Below, one piece after another: positions 27,821 to 35,565 of a stretch of DNA of 64,000 bases. The notes under the pieces are model-generated. The model saw only the letters and a program-made list of their open reading frames with translations, was not told where the DNA came from and did no database searches. Numbering within the stretch: position 1 is the first letter of the stretch; each line of letters opens with the position of its first letter. The translations under genes and the position numbers were made by a program. Origin of the DNA: Clostridiaceae bacterium (GTDB lineage Bacteria; Bacillota; Clostridia; Peptostreptococcales; Peptostreptococcaceae); the NCBI GenBank assembly GCA_902362365.1, contig CABIVQ010000006.1, positions 19,666 to 83,665 of the forward strand. The letters run 5' to 3'.

Positions 27821-28120
27821 ATGAAAATACAAAAGAGATTTTTAGGGCAGTTCATAGGATTATGTATGTTTTTAGTTTTCATAGTTTTCTCTATGATAGG
27901 GGGATTTTTATTTCAAATAACTAAATATAAAGATTATAGTTCTGAAATATCTGGCCTAAATAAAGAAATTGAAGAGGCTGATAAAGAAATTGAAGAGCTT
28001 AAAGCCATTGAATCAAATCAGAATGAAAATGATTTAGAGGAAATTGCTAGAATACGTTTAAATATGGTTAAACCTAATGAGATTGTTTATTTTACTGAAA
28101 AGGAGATTGAGTCTAAGTAG
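27821..28120 (+). CDS. divIC: Septum formation initiator DivIC (FtsB family)
   Basis: A 99-residue bitopic division protein. It has a short basic N terminus, one membrane helix (about residues 9-32), then a coiled coil with heptads (GLNKEIEEADKEIEELKAIE) and the conserved tail segment EEIARIRLNMVKPNEIVYF. It should pair with FtsL and DivIB at the septum. It starts five bases after yabQ. An RNA structure described separately begins inside the last codons. Confidence 0.95.
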   Translation: MKIQKRFLGQFIGLCMFLVFIVFSMIGGFLFQITKYKDYSSEISGLNKEIEEADKEIEELKAIESNQNENDLEEIARIRLNMVKPNEIVYFTEKEIESK

Positions 28121-28217
28121 GAAATTTAGGGTTCGGCGCTCGAGGTATAAATTTAATTTATACCTCTTCGCTCGGGCAAACTCTAAAATTGCTATACTTT
28201 AACTCGATCTTTTTTTG
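28104..28217 (+). ncRNA. Candidate structured RNA / complex terminator after divIC
   Basis: Nested complementary segments span the divIC end. AGATTGAGT (28104-28112) pairs with ACTCGATCT (28202-28210), directly followed by TTTTTT. AATTTAGGGTT (28123-28133) pairs with AACTCTAAAATT (28179-28190) with one bulge. GAGGTATAAA (28142-28151) pairs with TTTATACCTC (28157-28166). GCG/CGC can join in between. The GC-rich internal loop stands out from the AT-rich surroundings. I do not recognise the family. At minimum it is a terminator; it could be a processed small RNA. Confidence 0.5.
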
Positions 28218-28381
28218 TGTCATAAATAAAATATATTATTAGATTTAAGGTATGTAGGAAGAATAAAACAATTTAAATTATGTGGGTTGTTTGGGGTATA
28301 ATGGATATAATACATTTTGTAAGTGATAAATTGGAATATTATATTTTGGACGAGAATATAGTTTAGGAGGTAATAATTTTT

Positions 28382-29302
28382 ATGAGAATGGGTGCTATTG
28401 ATATTGGGACTAATTCAATGAGACTTTTGATTTGCGATTATATAGATGGAGAATTATTGAATAGAAAGAAGCTTGTTAACACTACGAGGATTGGTAAGGG
28501 TGTTGATGAAAATGGATTTATTAGAGAAGATGCTATTAGAAGAAATCTTGATGCTTTGAAGGAATTTTATGATTTGAGCAAAGCTGAAGGTTGTGAAAAG
28601 CTTTATTGTATTGGGACATCAGCACTAAGAGATAGTAAAAATAGTGATGATTTTATAAAAAGAGCTAAATTAGAGGTAGGAATAGATGTTGATGTTATAA
28701 GTGGTAATGATGAGTCTAATTTAGGTTTCTTAGGTGTACTTAAAGGAGCTAATGAAGATAAAGATATATTAGTTGTAGATATTGGTGGTGGATCTACTGA
28801 ATTTATTCTTGGAAATTTTGAAGGGATAAAATTCGCTAAGAGTGAAAATGTGGGTGCACTAAGGATGACAGAAAAATTTTTAACTACTGATATTGTAGAT
28901 GATTATGAATTTGATATGATGAGTGAGTTTATTGAAGAAGAGATCAAAAATACAATTGATTATCTAAAGGAAAAAGAAATAAATAAACTTGTTGGTATTG
29001 GTGGGACTATAACGTCGTTATCTGCAATAAATCAAGAGTTAGAAATATATTCAATGGAAAAAATACACAATAGTCAAATTAATATAGATGAGATAGAAAA
29101 AATTCTACAAAATTTAAAAAAGATGACATTAAATGATAAGAAATCTTTAAAAGGGCTACAAAGTAAGCGTGCGGATATTATAACTGCTGGTGTAAAAATT
29201 TTACATATAATAATGAAAAAGTTAGAATTAAGCGATATAGTTGTAAGTGAATACGATAATTTGGAAGGCTTAATATGTCAAAAAGCAAAAAAGATGTCTT
29301 AA
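28382..29302 (+). CDS. ppx: Exopolyphosphatase / pppGpp phosphatase family protein
   Basis: A 306-residue protein of the Ppx/GppA family (ASKHA fold), which cuts terminal phosphate from polyphosphate or pppGpp. Visible motifs are MGAIDIGTNSMRLLICD (phosphate 1), YCIGTSALRDSKNSDDFI, DIGGGSTEFILG (phosphate 2) and GIGGTITSLSAI. At about 300 residues it is the short form without the C-terminal HD-like domain of E. coli Ppx. Which substrate is used cannot be told. TAGGAGG precedes ATG 28382; a second ATG two codons later is also possible. Confidence 0.9.
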   Translation: MRMGAIDIGTNSMRLLICDYIDGELLNRKKLVNTTRIGKGVDENGFIREDAIRRNLDALKEFYDLSKAEGCEKLYCIGTSALRDSKNSDDFIKRAKLEVGIDVDVISGNDESNLGFLGVLKGANEDKDILVVDIGGGSTEFILGNFEGIKFAKSENVGALRMTEKFLTTDIVDDYEFDMMSEFIEEEIKNTIDYLKEKEINKLVGIGGTITSLSAINQELEIYSMEKIHNSQINIDEIEKILQNLKKMTLNDKKSLKGLQSKRADIITAGVKILHIIMKKLELSDIVVSEYDNLEGLICQKAKKMS

Positions 29303-29343
29303 TATTTTTATTTACAATGACCTTAATATGACAAAAAAGAAAA

Positions 29344-29390
29344 CTCCTCTTTGTTACAATCTCTGTATAAACAAATGAGGAGGTTTTTTT
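29344..29390 (+). promoter_or_regulatory. Leader hairpin that buries the spoIIE ribosome binding site
   Basis: CTCCTC (29344-29349) plus TTTGTT (29350-29355) pair with AACAAA (29370-29375) and GAGGAG (29377-29382), with a single bulged T. The 3' arm is the spoIIE Shine-Dalgarno GAGGAGG, and seven T follow before the ATG at 29391. On a read-through transcript this is both a terminator-like hairpin and a block to translation. A TATAAA at 29366-29371 lies in the loop. Confidence 0.6.
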
Positions 29391-31760
29391 ATGGATAAAA
29401 CGATCAATTCTTTAAAAAGTAAAGATATTAGATTAAATGATGTGAGAATAAGTAAATTCGTTGATGCTAATACAATAATATTTATAATAATGGGGTTCTT
29501 ATTAAGTAGGTCTACACTAATTGATTATATAGCCCCCTTGGGATTTGCATTTTTTATATGTATATCAAAGTTAGATAGATATAAGTATCCAGTATTTGTT
29601 TCTACTTTATTAGGTATATTATTATCTGGAAATAACACCGGATCCATATTTAAGTATAGTATAGCTCTATGCGCAATTTTAATTTTAAGCAGTCAATTAA
29701 AAAAAATACCATCTGTATTTAAAGTAAGTATGTTAGGTGTGTTTATACTGTCTGCTGTTTCTATTGGACAAGCTTTAGTAGGTAGTAAATATGTTTATGA
29801 TTTACTACTAATAGGAATGGAGGCTGTTATATTATTTATAGCCATATATATCTTCTCTTATGGAGTGACCCTCATTATTAATAGTAGTAATAGAGTATCA
29901 GTACGGCTTGAAGAGGCCATATCAATAAGTTTATTAATTACATTTAGTATTATGGGAATAGGAAGTATTAACGTATTTGGAGTATCTATACGCTCAGTTC
30001 TATCAACTGTATTAATATTAGTTGCTTCTATAGTAGGTGGATCTGCAATGGGAGCTACTAGTGGAGTTGTGGTTGGAATTGCATTCATTGTAAATAATAT
30101 AACATCAGCTGTTTACATGGGGGTATATTCTTTTGCCGGTTTAGTAGGAGGTGCATTTAGTAGATTAAATAAATACTTTTGTATATTAGGATATATATTA
30201 AGTTGGATAATTATGTACTCTTACACATCTGGTCTTAGCTCAAATATTATGGAGATTAGGGATATATTAATTGCTTCTTTAATAGTAATTATTTTACCTA
30301 AGTCATTTTTTAATAGAGTGGAAAGGCTTATAAAAAGTAATATTGATTCAAATGAAATAGTCTATGATTATATAAATAGAAGTAAAAATTTAACTAACAA
30401 TAGACTTATAGACATATATAAAACCTACAGTGAACTTGCAAATACTTTTGATAACATAAGAGAAAGAGATAAAATAATAAATGAGAAAGATATAACTAAT
30501 TTAATAGATATGATTCACAATGATGAGTGTACAAGTTGTAGTATGAAGAGAATGTGTTGGGAAACTAGGTTTAATCATACATATAAATTAATGTATAACT
30601 TAATCGAAAATATAGAGGAGTATGGGGAGGCCACTTCAAGAACTATTCCGGAAGACTTTAGAAAAGAGTGTATGAAACCAGAAATGATAGTTAAGGTTGC
30701 AAACTATTATTATAAACTTTTTGCATTAGATTATGATTGGAATAATAAGTTTTCAGAGAGTAGAAAGATAATATCGAATCAAATTAAAAATATATCTAAA
30801 TCTATAGAAGATCTGTCTAAGGATTTAGATAATAATATAAGTATAGATTTAGAAAAAGAAAGGGGCATTTCAGACGAGTTAGAAAGGAATAATATTAGTA
30901 TAAAGAGGATAAATTATTTAACAAAAGGAAAAGATGATTTCGAAATAACCATAGAAAAAAGAACTTGTAGCAATGGATGCTTATGTGATAAGAGGCTAAT
31001 AAGTATAGTGGAAGATTGTTTAGATGAGAAGCTATCTGTCCAAAAAATTGGGTGCCATACTTTAGGTTCAAATTGTACAATAAAGCTAACTAAAGCTCAA
31101 GTTTATAAAGCAGTAACTAATGTTGCGTCCATGTCTAGAGATGGATATGTACTTTCAGGAGATAATTATACTTATATGGAAGTCAGCGATGGAAAATATA
31201 TAATGGCAATTAGCGATGGAATGGGAAAAGGTAAAAAAGCATATGATGAATCTTCTGTCACTATAGATATATTAGAGAAAATGATTGATGCAAAAATAGA
31301 TAATGAAATAGTAATTAACACTATAAATAATATGCTACTTCTTAAATCTTCAGAAGAAATGTTTTCTACTTTGGATTTAGGAATAGTTGATTTAAAGAAA
31401 GGAAGCTTGGAGACTGTAAAAATGGGTTCATGCCCATCTTATATAAAAAGAGAGAATGGTGAAGTAGATCTAATTTCATCATCATCACTTCCTGTAGGTA
31501 TATTGTCTGATATAAAAATGGATAGACATAATACGAAGTTAGGAAATGGAGATTATGTAATTATGGTTTCTGATGGAATTATTGATGCAGGTAAGAGTAA
31601 TAATTTCGGTGATAATTGGTTGATATATTTCTTACAGAAGTTAGAGTCTACAAATCCAAAAGAAATTGCTAATAAAATTTTAGATAGAGCTTTAGAATTA
31701 CAATTAGGAGAAGTAGATGACGATATGACTGTTTTAGTTACAAAAATGTATTCTCAATAA
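29391..31760 (+). CDS. spoIIE: Stage II sporulation protein E (membrane PP2C phosphatase)
   Basis: Activates sigma-F in the forespore by dephosphorylating SpoIIAA, and associates with FtsZ at the polar septum. The 789-residue protein has about ten membrane helices (about 25-305), a central regulatory region (about 320-560) with a Cys-rich stretch DECTSCSMKRMCW, and a C-terminal PP2C/PPM phosphatase. The phosphatase metal-binding segments are AISDGMGKGKKAYDESS, MVSDGIIDAG and VDDDMTVLVTKM. Length is close to B. subtilis SpoIIE. In Bacillus it lies downstream of divIC, as here, and is activated by Spo0A. Confidence 0.96.
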   Translation: MDKTINSLKSKDIRLNDVRISKFVDANTIIFIIMGFLLSRSTLIDYIAPLGFAFFICISKLDRYKYPVFVSTLLGILLSGNNTGSIFKYSIALCAILILSSQLKKIPSVFKVSMLGVFILSAVSIGQALVGSKYVYDLLLIGMEAVILFIAIYIFSYGVTLIINSSNRVSVRLEEAISISLLITFSIMGIGSINVFGVSIRSVLSTVLILVASIVGGSAMGATSGVVVGIAFIVNNITSAVYMGVYSFAGLVGGAFSRLNKYFCILGYILSWIIMYSYTSGLSSNIMEIRDILIASLIVIILPKSFFNRVERLIKSNIDSNEIVYDYINRSKNLTNNRLIDIYKTYSELANTFDNIRERDKIINEKDITNLIDMIHNDECTSCSMKRMCWETRFNHTYKLMYNLIENIEEYGEATSRTIPEDFRKECMKPEMIVKVANYYYKLFALDYDWNNKFSESRKIISNQIKNISKSIEDLSKDLDNNISIDLEKERGISDELERNNISIKRINYLTKGKDDFEITIEKRTCSNGCLCDKRLISIVEDCLDEKLSVQKIGCHTLGSNCTIKLTKAQVYKAVTNVASMSRDGYVLSGDNYTYMEVSDGKYIMAISDGMGKGKKAYDESSVTIDILEKMIDAKIDNEIVINTINNMLLLKSSEEMFSTLDLGIVDLKKGSLETVKMGSCPSYIKRENGEVDLISSSSLPVGILSDIKMDRHNTKLGNGDYVIMVSDGIIDAGKSNNFGDNWLIYFLQKLESTNPKEIANKILDRALELQLGEVDDDMTVLVTKMYSQ

Positions 31761-31774
31761 TAAATTATAATAGA

Positions 31775-32068
31775 TGTTAATAAAATGTGGATAACTTTAC
31801 AAATATATATAAATGTTGAAATTACAAGGTTCGACATAATTCTACTAAAATTAAATAGAAATTTTATTTACTAGGAATTCGAATTTTGAAGATTTATCAA
31901 CAAAAAAATAATAAAATGTGATGGAATTTGTTGATAAATCACAAAAAAATGTTAATAAATTGATAAAAAATATAATTTTAAACAATTATATTTGGAGATA
32001 AATTGCTGGAATACCTAACTTAAGTAAGATTTTATAAACTGTTAATATGTTAATAAGTATGTGGATAA
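31775..32068. promoter_or_regulatory. Cluster of DnaA-box-like motifs in the spoIIE-peptidase intergenic region
   Basis: Two exact copies of TGTGGATAA (DnaA box TTATCCACA on the other strand) occur at 31786-31794 and 32060-32068. Each is preceded within 2-3 bases by TGTTAATAA (31775, 32048), so the pair forms a repeated composite module. Variants lie between: TTATCAACA at 31894, TGTTGATAA at 31929, TGTTAATAA at 31950. The 31891-31904 and 31927-31940 sequences form a perfect 14-bp inverted repeat. A TTCGACA (Spo0A-box match) lies at 31830-31836. The 405-bp stretch 31761-32166 has no gene. Confidence 0.55.
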
Positions 32069-32124
32069 GTTGTAAGTATGAAATTAACTAAATGGTAAAC
32101 TTTGAATAATATAACTAAAAGAAG

Positions 32125-32160
32125 CCATCCTAATATTAAGTAGATTTGATGAAAGGATGG
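32125..32160 (+). promoter_or_regulatory. Hairpin that can mask the ribosome site of the exported peptidase gene
   Basis: CCATCCT (32125-32131) is complementary to AGGATGG (32154-32160), the Shine-Dalgarno of the next gene, with a 22-base loop. The ATG at 32167 follows after six bases. No T run follows, so it is not a terminator. Confidence 0.5.
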
Positions 32161-32166
32161 ATATTT

Positions 32167-34065
32167 ATGGGGATAAAGTTTGCAAAAATATTTTTAATTT
32201 CTTTGCTAATAATTACTTCAAGTATATGTGTAACAAGTAAAGCTGAAGAATTTAGTGATAGTGTTATTACTTCATCAGCTAATAGTTTAGATGAAAATGA
32301 TGATAATCCTAAAGAAGAAAAGAAAATAGATTATACAAAAACAAGCTGGAATCTAGAATCTTTATTTAAAAGTGATGATCAATGGAAAAAAGAACTAAAG
32401 GCATTTAGAAAAGATACAAAGGAACTTAAAAATTATATTGGTAAAGTTACAAAATCAGAAACACATTTAGCTTTTGCTCTAGACATTAAAGAAGAGTTAG
32501 ATATAAGACTAAATAAGCTATGTGCATATCCAAAATTAAAGCTAGATACTAATAAAAATTCATATAACTATTTAGATATGAATGAAGAAGTTAAAAAAGC
32601 ATATAAGGAATATACATCTATATGTTCAAAATTAGAACTTGAAATACTAAAATTATCAGATAAAGAATATAATAAATTTATGAGCAATAATAAGATAAAG
32701 AAAAAATATGGAATGTATATGAGTGATATTAGAAGGAATAAAGATCATTACTTGGATGAGGAAAAAGAAAGTTTATTAAACAATACTTCTGCTCTTGCAA
32801 GCTTACCATCAAATGTATATGATCTTTTTAGAAATATGGATAAAAAATCGAATTTAACACCTGGACAGTATGCTAGTGAAATAGAATGTTTTGACAGAGA
32901 GAAGAGAAAAACAGCATATAAAAGTGAATTTATTCCATATAATGATAATATAAATACTTTATCAGCTTTATTAGTAGGACAAGTAAAGAAAAATATTTTC
33001 TATTCATCATCAAGAGGATATGATTCATCTTTAAATATGTATTTAGAATCAGATGATATTGATGAAAAGGTGTATGATAGCTTAATTGATACTGTGAGTA
33101 ATAATACTAAGAGTCTACATAAATACATAGATCTAAGGAAAAAAGTATTAAATGTAGATAAGGTATATTATTATGATATGTTTGTACCTATAGTGGAACC
33201 AGTAGATAGTAACATCACATATGATAAGGCTCAAACTATGGTATATTCAGCAATGGCTCCTTTGGGAGAAGAGTATGCTGATATAATATATAAAGCGTTT
33301 AATGAAAGATGGGTAGATGTATATTCTAATGAGAATAAAGTAAGTGGTGGGTATTGTTTATCAGTATATGGAAATCATCCATATGTATTATTAAATTACA
33401 ATAATTCATTAGGTGCAGTTTCGACACTATCTCATGAATTAGGACATGCTATTTATGAGTACTTAAGTTGTAAAAATCAAAATTACTTTAACTCTAGTCC
33501 TTCAATTTTCACTCATGAAGTAGCATCTACTACAAATGAAGCTTTGCTTTATGAAGGTTTAATTAAATGTGCACGTGACGATAAAGAAAAAGCCTATTAT
33601 ATATCAGAATACTTAGATTTAATAAAAAATACATTATATACTCAAACTATGTACGCTGAATTTGAAAAAACTATACATGAAATGGTTGAAAGTAATAAGA
33701 ATGTAAATGCTTTAGTATTAAATGATATATGGGCCGGATTATTAAAGAAATACTATGGAAATAGCTATGAGCTAGACCAGTTATCTATGGTTGGATGGGC
33801 AAGAATCCCCCATTTTTATAATAGTTTTTATGTGTATAAGTATGCGACTGGATGTAGCGCAGGTGTTACCTTTGCTCAGTCGATTTTAAATAATAATGGA
33901 GCAGAAAACTATATGTATTTTCTAAAAAGTGGAAGTTCTGATTACCCAATAAATATATTAAAGAATAGTGGAGTTAATTTAACTAGCACAAAACCTATTT
34001 TAAATACAATTAAAAGGTTTGACGATTTAGTTAAGGAGCTAGAAAGCATCCTTGAAAAAGAATAA
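32167..34065 (+). CDS. Exported M3-family zinc oligopeptidase (PepF-like)
   Basis: Zinc metallopeptidase of the thimet/PepF (M3) family, which cuts short peptides. The 632-residue protein starts at ATG 32167, six bases after AAAGGATGG. It has a classic signal peptide (MGIKFAK, then a hydrophobic core to about residue 21, possible cleavage after TSKA at 26). The active site is HELGH at 423-427, with a downstream Glu near 451 in THEVASTTNE. PepF enzymes are usually cytoplasmic, so export is the unusual point. Residues 27-55 are a low-complexity acidic linker. It stands alone between intergenic regions. Confidence 0.9.
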   Translation: MGIKFAKIFLISLLIITSSICVTSKAEEFSDSVITSSANSLDENDDNPKEEKKIDYTKTSWNLESLFKSDDQWKKELKAFRKDTKELKNYIGKVTKSETHLAFALDIKEELDIRLNKLCAYPKLKLDTNKNSYNYLDMNEEVKKAYKEYTSICSKLELEILKLSDKEYNKFMSNNKIKKKYGMYMSDIRRNKDHYLDEEKESLLNNTSALASLPSNVYDLFRNMDKKSNLTPGQYASEIECFDREKRKTAYKSEFIPYNDNINTLSALLVGQVKKNIFYSSSRGYDSSLNMYLESDDIDEKVYDSLIDTVSNNTKSLHKYIDLRKKVLNVDKVYYYDMFVPIVEPVDSNITYDKAQTMVYSAMAPLGEEYADIIYKAFNERWVDVYSNENKVSGGYCLSVYGNHPYVLLNYNNSLGAVSTLSHELGHAIYEYLSCKNQNYFNSSPSIFTHEVASTTNEALLYEGLIKCARDDKEKAYYISEYLDLIKNTLYTQTMYAEFEKTIHEMVESNKNVNALVLNDIWAGLLKKYYGNSYELDQLSMVGWARIPHFYNSFYVYKYATGCSAGVTFAQSILNNNGAENYMYFLKSGSSDYPINILKNSGVNLTSTKPILNTIKRFDDLVKELESILEKE

Positions 34066-34097
34066 AATTAAATATATTATATTTAGAATATATAAAA

Positions 34098-34148
34098 AGG
34101 GCATGTCTTAAAATAAATTTGATAGATTCATTTTAAGACGGCCTATTT
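34098..34148 (+). terminator. Terminator after the M3 peptidase gene
   Basis: GTCTTAAAAT (34105-34114) pairs with ATTTTAAGAC (34130-34139), with further GGC/GCC pairing outside and a short T-rich tail. Confidence 0.7.
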
Positions 34149-34169
34149 TAATATGGAGGCAATTATTAT

Positions 34170-35105
34170 ATGCAAAGAAGAATAAAAAAAGCGGTAATAC
34201 CAGCAGCTGGTTTAGGAACAAGATTTCTGCCAGCGACAAAAGCTCAACCTAAGGAGATGTTACCAATAGTTGATAAACCAACGCTGCAATACATAATAGA
34301 AGAAGCTGTAGAATCAGGTGTAGAGGAGATTTTAATTATAACTGGTAAAAATAAGAAGTCTATAGAGGATCATTTTGACAAATCTGTAGAATTAGAGCTA
34401 GAATTAGAGAAAAAAGGTAAAATTGAATTACTACAAAAGGTTCAAGAAATATCAAATATGATCAGTATATACTACATTAGACAGAAAGAACCAAATGGTC
34501 TAGGAGATGCGATTCATTGTGCAAAAAGCTTTATTGGTAATGAACCCTTTGCAGTAATGCTAGGTGATGATATAGTAGATAGTGAGACTCCGTGCTTAAA
34601 ACAACTTATAGATATTTATGATGAATATAGAACTACTGTATTGGGGGTCCAAAAAGTTAATGAACAAGATGTCGATAAATATGGTATAATATCAGCGAAA
34701 CATATCGAGGATAGAGTATATAAAGTCAGGGATTTAGTAGAAAAGCCAGAAATAGATGAAGCTCCATCTAATATTGCAATATTGGGTAGGTATATAATAA
34801 CTCCAGAAATTTTTAATATTTTAGAAAAATTACCTACGGGTAAAGGTGGAGAAGTTCAGCTTACTGATGCATTAAAAATATTATCTAAAAAAGAAGCTAT
34901 GTATGCATATGTTTTTAGAGGAAAAAGATATGATGTAGGAGATAAGCTAGGATTTTTAGAGGCAACTGTAGATTTTGCACTGAAGAAACCTGAACTTAGG
35001 GATGATTTTATGGAATATCTAAATAAGGTGTGTACAGAAGGTAATATAGAGAGGAACAAAAAGATAAATAATCAAGAAGAAAACTCTGAATTTAAAGAAG
35101 TATAG
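34170..35105 (+). CDS. galU: UTP--glucose-1-phosphate uridylyltransferase
   Basis: Makes UDP-glucose for glycolipids, wall polymers and galactose use. The 311-residue protein has the nucleotidyltransferase signature AAGLGTRFLPATKAQPKEML at residues 11-30, then EEAVESGVEEILIITG and the DAIHCAKSFIGNEPFAVMLGDD-type substrate segments. Length matches GalU/GtaB. The C-terminal 20 residues are polar and not conserved. ATGGAGG precedes the ATG. A tiny membrane peptide gene follows 32 bases after the stop. Confidence 0.96.
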   Translation: MQRRIKKAVIPAAGLGTRFLPATKAQPKEMLPIVDKPTLQYIIEEAVESGVEEILIITGKNKKSIEDHFDKSVELELELEKKGKIELLQKVQEISNMISIYYIRQKEPNGLGDAIHCAKSFIGNEPFAVMLGDDIVDSETPCLKQLIDIYDEYRTTVLGVQKVNEQDVDKYGIISAKHIEDRVYKVRDLVEKPEIDEAPSNIAILGRYIITPEIFNILEKLPTGKGGEVQLTDALKILSKKEAMYAYVFRGKRYDVGDKLGFLEATVDFALKKPELRDDFMEYLNKVCTEGNIERNKKINNQEENSEFKEV

Positions 35106-35137
35106 ATTAAGGTTTTTAGTTAGAGAGGTGATTAGAT

Positions 35138-35251
35138 ATGTCAGCTAAAAAAAATCAAAAAAGAAATAAGATAATAGCTATAACTATAGTAATTGCACTT
35201 GTATCAACTAGTATAGTTAGTATGTTAAGTATGATTGCAGGTGTATTCTAG
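35138..35251 (+). CDS. Small single-pass membrane peptide (37 aa)
   Basis: An ORF with GAGAGGTG at 35123-35130 and a 7-base spacer before ATG 35138. The 37-residue product has a basic N terminus (SAKKNQKRNK) and one hydrophobic helix, ending in GVF. No function is known to me. The layout resembles small DUF4044-type membrane peptides of Firmicutes, but I cannot confirm a family. The good ribosome site and Lys-rich plus hydrophobic pattern argue that it is real. It may be cotranscribed with galU. Confidence 0.6.
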   Translation: MSAKKNQKRNKIIAITIVIALVSTSIVSMLSMIAGVF

Positions 35252-35271
35252 GGAATGTATAGAATAGCCTT

Positions 35272-35376
35272 AAATAGGTACCGTCAAGAAATAAATGAGA
35301 ATTGATTAACATTTGTAAGCAAAACATTGTATATGTTAATTAGTTTTATGTTTATTATATTGGCGGTATTTTAATT
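35272..35376 (+). ncRNA. Long imperfect hairpin in the galU-glpX intergenic region
   Basis: TACCGTCAA (35279-35287) pairs with TTGGCGGTA (35360-35368) with one G-T. AATAAA pairs with TTTATT further in. TTAACAT pairs with ATGTTAA around a 15-19 base loop. T-rich sequence follows. It could be the galU-operon terminator or a stable small RNA; I recognise no family. The rest of the 35252-35565 region is AT-rich with no other clear feature. Confidence 0.4.
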
Positions 35377-35565
35377 TTATAATTATTTGGGGATATATTT
35401 ATGTTTAAACCTGACATTATTAAAGTAAATAAAAGAAAAAGTATATTATATATTGCTAATAAATAATAAATGATACGACAAAATAAAAGAAAATATGATG
35501 TATATTTACTAAAATACGAATATAATGTATAATTTTTAGTGAAAATAACGAAGGAGTGTCGTATA

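Noticed and set aside
29858..30088. Minus-strand ORF inside spoIIE
   Set aside because: Antisense to the membrane-helix region of spoIIE; hydrophobic coding regions often leave such shadow frames.
35401..35466. 21-codon ORF starting at 35401 before glpX
   Set aside because: Only a weak purine run upstream, very Lys/Ile-rich, and no sign of conservation can be judged.
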